A DNA stretch of 64,000 nt, taken from NCBI RefSeq assembly GCF_017592555.1, contig NZ_JAGFNS010000002.1, positions 250,906 through 314,905 on the forward strand, in the 5' to 3' direction. Position numbers and translations under genes: made by a program. The DNA is from Actinoplanes flavus (lineage in GTDB: Bacteria; Actinomycetota; Actinomycetes; Mycobacteriales; Micromonosporaceae). The notes beneath the pieces are model-generated. The model was not told the origin of the DNA, did no database searches, and worked only from the letters and a program-made list of their open reading frames with translations. Of the stretch, positions 58,765-64,000 are shown piece after piece (the stretch's first letter is position 1; each line of letters starts with the position of its first letter).

Positions 58765-61581
58765 TCAGCCCATGTCCTGTACGAGGAGGGCGATCTGCGG
58801 GTGCGTCAGCGTTCGGCCCCGGGCTGCGGCCACGTCGTCGGGCTGCCCGGTCATCTCACCGACGTACCGGCCGACGTCGACCGGATCCATCCGGACCGGC
58901 GAGTAGCCGATCAGCTCGCCCTGGTGCAGGGCGGCGGCCAGCAACTCGGCGGCGTGCTGCGTGCGGCCCTGCCGGAATCGTACGTAGGCGAGCGTGGTCA
59001 GCTTGACGATCCACGAGGTGCGATCGCCCTCCGCGTAGACGTGTGTCAACGCGTCGGCGAGCAGGTGGTCCACCTGGGCGCCGAACTGGCCCTGCGCCAC
59101 CCGGCACTTGGCGAGCAGCCAGGAGGAGGAGCCCCGGCACCAGGCGTTTCCGGACCGTTCGGCCGCCTCGATGGAGGCGGTGAGCGCCGCGGCCGCCCGG
59201 TCGAGGTCACCGGCGCGCAGGTGGGCGGTGCCGAGGCTCATCAACGCCTCCGCCTCGGTCCGGGTCGCTCCGCTGTCCCGTGCCAGCTGGACGGCGGCGC
59301 CGGCGTGCTGTTCCGCCTCGGCGACGTGACCGCCGCCGGCCTCGAAGTACGCGAGCGTGGTGAGCGCCTCGGCGACGGCGACCGGATCGTCGGCACCGGT
59401 GGCCAGCCGGCCGAGATGGGTCAGCGCCCAGCCGACCGTGGCGAGGTCCCCGCCGAGGTAGCTGAGCACGGCCAGGCCGATGGTCGTGAAGATCCGCAGC
59501 CGTACCGGCGCGGCATCGGCGTCGTCGGCGGCGAGCCAGTGCTCGACCACCGGCCGTACGTATCGCAGGCCCTCGGTGGTGTGCCCGGTCCGGTACCAGT
59601 ACCAGTAGATGCCGGCGCAGATCCGCAGACTGACGGCCGGATCGTCACGACTGTGGTCGAGCGCGGCCCGGACGTTCGCGTGCTCCGCGGAGAGCCGGGC
59701 CATCCACTGTGCGCTGCGCGCGTCGCGCAAGGCGTCGACGGCCTCGTCGGCGAGTTCCCCGACCCATGCCGCGTGCCGGTTGCGCAGCTCGGTGGTCCGT
59801 TCCTCGGTACGCTGCCGTTCAGCGAACCGGCGCAGGGTCTCCAGGATCCGGTAGCGGCGCGGATTGCCGCCGACGACGGTGACCATCGACTTGGCGGTCA
59901 GCGTGTCCAGGTGCGCGACGACGTCGGTGCTCCTGGTCACGAGCATGGCCGCCCGCAGGTCGAAGCCGCCGGCGAAGATCGCGAGGGCGGTGAAGGACTC
60001 CTTCTCCGCATCGGACAGAAGATCCCAGGACCACTGAACCGTCGCGAGGATCGTGGCGTGCCTGCGGTTGCCGCGCGGCCCGCCACGCAACACCACGAAC
60101 CGGTCGTGCGCGAGGGTGGCCAGTTGGTCGACGGACAGCACGGCGCACTGTGCGGCGGCGAGTTCGATGGCCAGTGGCAGGTTGTCGAGGTCGGCGCAGA
60201 GCCGGACCACCGCGTCGCGGGCGCCGTCGAGGCCCGCGGCCCCGTCGGGGTCCACGGCCGCGGCCCGCTGCGCGAACAGTTCGACGGCCTCACCCGCCGC
60301 CCCGGCCGACAGCGGCGGCACCTCGAACCGTCGCTCCCCCTCGACCTGGAGCACCTCCCGGCTGGTGGCCAGCACCCGTACGTCCGGGCAAGCCCGCAGC
60401 AGCGTGGTGACGAACTCCGCGACGCCGTCGACGATCTGCTCGCAGTTGTCCAGGACGATCAGCGTGGTACGCCGGCGCAGGGCGTCCAGCAGCACGGCCG
60501 GGTTGCCGTTCGCGGCGATCGACAGGGCGCCGGCGATGGTGTCGGCGACCAGGGTCGGGTCGTGCAGGCCCGCCAACTCGACCAGCCATGGACCGTCGTC
60601 GCCGCCGTGGCGCCGGGCCGTCTCGACCGCCAGCCGGGTCTTGCCGATGCCGCCGGTGCCGGTCAGGGTGACCAGCCGGTGTTCCTGGATCAATGTGGCG
60701 ATCAGGTCGAGTTCGTGGCTGCGCCCGATCAGCGTGGACAGCGCGGCGGGCAGGTTTCCCGGGTGCGCCCCCGGGGCCGGAGGGGCGACCTCGACCCGCT
60801 CCGGCACCGCGAGCAGCCGCGGGTCCTGCCGGAGGATGGCGTTCTGGAGGGCTTCGAGTTCGGGTCCGGGATCGGTGCCGAGCTCCTCGGCGAGAACGTC
60901 ACGTGCCGAACGCAGCGCGGCCAGCGCGTCACCGATGCGACCGGCCCGGTAGAGGGCGGTGGCCAGCAGCGTCCAGGCATGCTCGCGCAGCGGATGCTCC
61001 CGGGTGAACACCGCGAGCCGGGCCGCCACCGAGACGTGATCACCCAGGGCGAGTTCCGCTTCCAGCCGTCCTTCCTCGGCGTCCACCCGCAGCTGCTCCA
61101 GGCGCATCGACTCGCCGTCGGCGAAGCCACGGTCGACGCAATCGGCGTACGGCCGCCCACGCCAGAGGGCCAGAGCCTGCTCGAAGGCGTGGGCGGCCTC
61201 GGCCGGCCGGGCAGCGGCCAGCTCGGAGCGCCCCCGCTCGGACAGCGCGGTGAAGCGGTCGGCGTCCACCGCGTCCGCGTCGAGGACCAGGCGGTACCCG
61301 GCGCCGCCGCGGAGCAGCACGCGTGCGTGCTGGGCCGCACGTTCGGGTTCGAGTGCCCGGCGGAGGGCGGCGATGTGTCCCTGCAGGGTCACCTTCGCCG
61401 ACGGGGGCGGACCCGAGGGCCAGACGGCGTCGATCAGCTCGTCGTCGGGCACCGTCAGGCCGGCCGACACCACGAGCCGGCACAGCACCGCCCGGGGGCC
61501 GGGGCCGCCGATCGCCGCTTCGTCGCCGTCCACCAGCACACTCGTCCGGCCGAGTACACCGATGTCCAGTGGCCTCATCAA
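58765..61581 (-). CDS. SARP-type regulator with NB-ARC ATPase and TPR domains (AfsR-like)
   Basis: Residues 1-95 are an OmpR-like DNA-binding domain (LRCLLVVSA-like RLVVSAGLTVPDDELIDAVW, VLLRGGAGYRL), 100-245 the BTAD domain (EQLRVDAEEGRLEAELALG), then a P-loop NTPase (LVTLTGTGGIGKTRLAVE, TTLIVLDNCEQ, NLPLAIELAA) and C-terminal TPRs from about residue 640. 938 aa, typical of large SARP activators of secondary metabolism. Its targets could include neighbouring genes, for example via the 11-bp repeats at 57520. Confidence 0.9.
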   Translation of the reverse strand: MMRPLDIGVLGRTSVLVDGDEAAIGGPGPRAVLCRLVVSAGLTVPDDELIDAVWPSGPPPSAKVTLQGHIAALRRALEPERAAQHARVLLRGGAGYRLVLDADAVDADRFTALSERGRSELAAARPAEAAHAFEQALALWRGRPYADCVDRGFADGESMRLEQLRVDAEEGRLEAELALGDHVSVAARLAVFTREHPLREHAWTLLATALYRAGRIGDALAALRSARDVLAEELGTDPGPELEALQNAILRQDPRLLAVPERVEVAPPAPGAHPGNLPAALSTLIGRSHELDLIATLIQEHRLVTLTGTGGIGKTRLAVETARRHGGDDGPWLVELAGLHDPTLVADTIAGALSIAANGNPAVLLDALRRRTTLIVLDNCEQIVDGVAEFVTTLLRACPDVRVLATSREVLQVEGERRFEVPPLSAGAAGEAVELFAQRAAAVDPDGAAGLDGARDAVVRLCADLDNLPLAIELAAAQCAVLSVDQLATLAHDRFVVLRGGPRGNRRHATILATVQWSWDLLSDAEKESFTALAIFAGGFDLRAAMLVTRSTDVVAHLDTLTAKSMVTVVGGNPRRYRILETLRRFAERQRTEERTTELRNRHAAWVGELADEAVDALRDARSAQWMARLSAEHANVRAALDHSRDDPAVSLRICAGIYWYWYRTGHTTEGLRYVRPVVEHWLAADDADAAPVRLRIFTTIGLAVLSYLGGDLATVGWALTHLGRLATGADDPVAVAEALTTLAYFEAGGGHVAEAEQHAGAAVQLARDSGATRTEAEALMSLGTAHLRAGDLDRAAAALTASIEAAERSGNAWCRGSSSWLLAKCRVAQGQFGAQVDHLLADALTHVYAEGDRTSWIVKLTTLAYVRFRQGRTQHAAELLAAALHQGELIGYSPVRMDPVDVGRYVGEMTGQPDDVAAARGRTLTHPQIALLVQDMG

Positions 61582-61679
61582 TCTCGGTCCCTTCCGCAGT
61601 AATGGCAGGTCACCTTACTGGGGCGGGGTTCGGGAGTTGATCATGGGAGCCGTCCGTCGCCTCCTGAGTTCGGGGACGC

Positions 61680-62483
61680 TCAGTCCCGTACCGCTGAAGG
61701 GGTGAGGTCGAGCAGGTTCGCGGCCAGGGCGCGCGCCGGGGAGAGCGAGGCGGCGTCGAGGTCGCGGAAGAGCTTCTGTGCGCGGACGGCGGGCCAGCCG
61801 GCCGGCAGGTGTTCGACCGGCAGGCGGGGGTCGCGGCGGATCGCGCCGAGCCATTCGGCGATCAGGCTGAGCCGGGCGGCCAGCGGGTCGGAGTACGGCG
61901 CGGGCCCCTCCCACCGGTCCAGGAACTCCTGGTAGCGGGCGGCCAGACCGGCCAGATCGTACGCATCGCTGACCATCTGTCCGATGTCGGTCAGGTCGGC
62001 GGCCCGGGCGTGGAAGACGCGGGCGTGGGCGGACAGGCCCAGGCCGTCCACGATGTCCTGTGCCGCGACGACTCCGGGCGCGATCCACAGCCCGCCCTGT
62101 AACGGCCCGAACCCGGACCACGCGAGCTGGGAGCGCAGGTCGTGGCGTTGCCGCTGCCAGGATTCGGGCAGTGAGAAGCAGAGCAGCGTCCATGTGCCGT
62201 CCCAGCGGTCGTTGACGGCGCCGGTCTCCCAGATGCGGGCCCGGCCGTCGCGCAGGATTTCGGCGGCGCGCGGGGTGAGACCGAAATACATCTTGCGGCC
62301 GTCGCGCTGCCGGCGCAGCAGTCCGCGGTTGACCATGCGGGTGAGGGTGGACCGGGTGGCGTGCGAGGAGATGCCGAGCCGGTCGAGCACGTCGATCACG
62401 CTGCCGGAGAAGACGCACACGTCCCGGTCCAGCACGAAATCGCCGAGCAGCATGAGCATCAGCGTCTGTGGATTCGGCGGCAT
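61680..62483 (-). CDS. PaaX-family transcriptional repressor
   Basis: An N-terminal winged helix (ISSHATRSTLTRMVNRGLLRR) and the PaaX middle and C-terminal domains (WTLLCFSLPESWQRQRHDLR, WSGFGPLQGGLWIAPG, YQEFLDRWEGP). 267 aa. PaaX proteins bind aryl-CoA thioesters. It is divergent from the ABC operon at 62574, and the spacer carries a fitting inverted repeat. Confidence 0.88.
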   Translation of the reverse strand: MPPNPQTLMLMLLGDFVLDRDVCVFSGSVIDVLDRLGISSHATRSTLTRMVNRGLLRRQRDGRKMYFGLTPRAAEILRDGRARIWETGAVNDRWDGTWTLLCFSLPESWQRQRHDLRSQLAWSGFGPLQGGLWIAPGVVAAQDIVDGLGLSAHARVFHARAADLTDIGQMVSDAYDLAGLAARYQEFLDRWEGPAPYSDPLAARLSLIAEWLGAIRRDPRLPVEHLPAGWPAVRAQKLFRDLDAASLSPARALAANLLDLTPSAVRD

Positions 62484-62492
62484 GGGCTAGAT

Positions 62493-62533
62493 GTTAGGCA
62501 CATTCTTGACGGCCGTGTAGAGAGAGCCTAACT
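62493..62533. promoter_or_regulatory. Operator and promoter between the PaaX gene and the ABC operon
   Basis: GTTAGGC (62493-62499) and GCCTAAC (62526-62532) form an inverted repeat. Between and overlapping them lie TTGACG (62505-62510) and TAACTT (62528-62533), spaced 17 bases, a good promoter for the plus strand. Binding there would block RNA polymerase. Confidence 0.65.
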
Positions 62534-62573
62534 TCGATGTCCTGTAACGCACCGGTAACCCGTGGAGGTCATC

Positions 62574-63733
62574 GTGCGCAGAATCGGACCCCTACTCCTG
62601 ACACTCACCCTTGCCACGGCCGCCTGCGGCGGCGAGACCGGCGGCGAGAGCAACGACGTGATCAAGGTCGGTCAGATCGTCTCGCTGACCGGCAACTACT
62701 CCCCGCTCGGCAGCGAGAACCAGAAATCCGTGGCCCTCGCGGTCGAGAAGATCAACGCGGCCGGCGGCATCGGCGGCCGCACGATCGAACTCACCGTCCG
62801 CGACGACAAGAGCCTGCCCGACCAGGCCGTCCTCGCCTTCAACGAACTCAAGGGCGACTCCGACGCGATCATCGGCTCGCCGTTCAGCAACTCGGCGCTG
62901 GCCACCATCCCGCTCGTCGACCGCGAGGAGATCCCCTACATCTCGCTCACCCCGGCGGACGAGCAGGTCAACCCGGTCCATCCGTACGTCTTCGTGGTCC
63001 CGGCCCTGTCCGGCACCTACGCCCAGGCCGCCCTGGAGTACTTCCAGGCGAAGAAGCTCACGAAGATCGCCGTCGCCTACGACACCAAGAGCAGCTACGC
63101 GGTCGCCGGATTCAAAGGCCTGCAAACCAAGGCTCCCGAGTACGGCGTGACGCTCGGCCCGGTCGAACAGTTCCAGACCACCGCCACCGAGTTCGGCGCC
63201 ATCTTCACCCACGTGCGGTCGTCCGACGCCCAGGCCCTGATGCTGTGGGCCACCGGCGCGCCGGCCGTCGCCATCACCAAGCAGTACGCCGCCTCCGGCC
63301 TGGACATCCCCCTCGTCCTGACCGGCTCGCAGGCCAGCAAGCTCTTCCTGGAACCGGCCGGCCCGGCAGCCGAGGGCGCCACCATCGCCACCAGCGTCGG
63401 CGTCGTCGGCGACCACCTCCCGGCCGGCGAACTGAAGACCGCCGTCGACGAGCTGACCAGCGCGTTCACCGCCAAGTACGGTTACCCGCCGCCGCAGTTC
63501 GCCCAGGACGGCTACAGCGGCGTGAAACTGCTCGCGGCCGCCGTCGAGAAGGCCGGCGGCACCGACCCGAAGAAGGTCCGCGACGCCCTCGAAGGCCTCA
63601 CCCTCACCACCCCCAACGGCACCTACCGGTACTCGGCCACCGACCACTCCGGCCTCACCACCGCGTTCATCTCGATCAACACGATCGAGGGCGGCACGTT
63701 CGTCCCCACCGACTTCGCCAAGGGACGATTCCC

Positions 63734-63737
<4 letters not shown>
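62574..63737 (+). CDS. Branched-chain amino-acid-type ABC transporter, substrate-binding lipoprotein
   Basis: Lipoprotein signal (LLLTLTLATAACGG, lipid Cys) and a type I periplasmic-binding fold of the LivJ/K family (VGQIVSLTGNYSPLGSENQK, INAAGGIGGRTIELTVRDDK, AIIGSPFSNSALATIP). 387 aa. GTG 62574 is chosen for GGAGG five bases upstream. With a PaaX repressor beside it, an aromatic acid is as likely a ligand as an amino acid. Confidence 0.88.

Positions 63738-64000
<263 letters not shown>

Noticed and set aside
57859..61602. 1247-codon open frame on the plus strand
   Set aside because: It lies opposite the SARP gene and within the SGNH gene in another frame; the product is Arg/Gly/Pro-rich with no domains. 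It is a high-GC shadow.

Overview
The window is high-GC actinomycete DNA: strong G/C third positions, GTG starts, four-base ATGA/GTGA overlaps, a SARP regulator, F420-type enzymes and a MoxR/DUF58/transglutaminase-like cluster. The gene content suggests Micromonosporaceae (Actinoplanes-like), but that is inference from gene style, not a database match. Homopolymer runs at the right end and near 56.2 kb, plus several clean frameshifts, indicate a draft assembly.

Left part (1 to about 26.1 kb) reads as an integrated genomic island ending at a tRNA-Leu(GAG) gene (26076-26159, minus). A tyrosine integrase, an AbrB-like gene and a small excisionase-like gene lie against the tRNA 3' end. Inside the island are: a cargo operon (MFS exporter end, NUDIX, HIT, nitrilase, isoaspartyl-type methyltransferase); a Tn554-like trio (two tyrosine recombinases plus a coiled-coil DUF6262-type protein); a thioredoxin-fold/VOC/ArsR operon; and a nucleotide-handling cluster (NUDIX fused to a pterin-synthase-like domain, HAD-motif deaminase, DUF402, P-loop kinase, GNAT-kinase fusion, cis-prenyltransferase, APH-like kinase). 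Then come small secreted proteins, scraps of broken genes, an SMR-methyltransferase pair, and an IS110 transposase whose upstream region holds structured non-coding DNA and a solitary 29-nt type I-E CRISPR-like repeat.

Right part (26.3-64 kb) looks like chromosomal backbone. A cell-envelope cluster (26.3-35.8 kb) has a TPR/repeat membrane protein, a fibronectin-III protein, MoxR ATPase, DUF58 and a transglutaminase-fold membrane protein that lacks the catalytic Cys and His. Next are a ferredoxin/flavoprotein pair on the minus strand, membrane proteins, a gene-poor stretch with repeats, and two proteins with long internal repeats, one a polysaccharide deacetylase. An F420-type oxidoreductase, a beta-propeller-like protein and a soluble SPFH protein follow.

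The most striking system is the overlapping six-gene operon at 46910-53483: a small secreted protein with a C-terminal LPAGG/transmembrane/Arg tail, a PIG-L deacetylase, a membrane GT2 glycosyltransferase, an exosortase-like protease fused to an ATP-grasp ligase, a UDP-GlcNAc 2-epimerase and a HAD phosphatase. I read it as a dedicated pathway in which a cell-surface protein is processed by the exosortase domain and an amino-sugar glycan is built or attached. The right end carries a large secreted Ig-like protein, a P450, a secreted SGNH hydrolase, a SARP regulator, and a PaaX-type repressor divergent from a branched-chain/aromatic-acid ABC transporter that runs into assembly noise at 63.9 kb.
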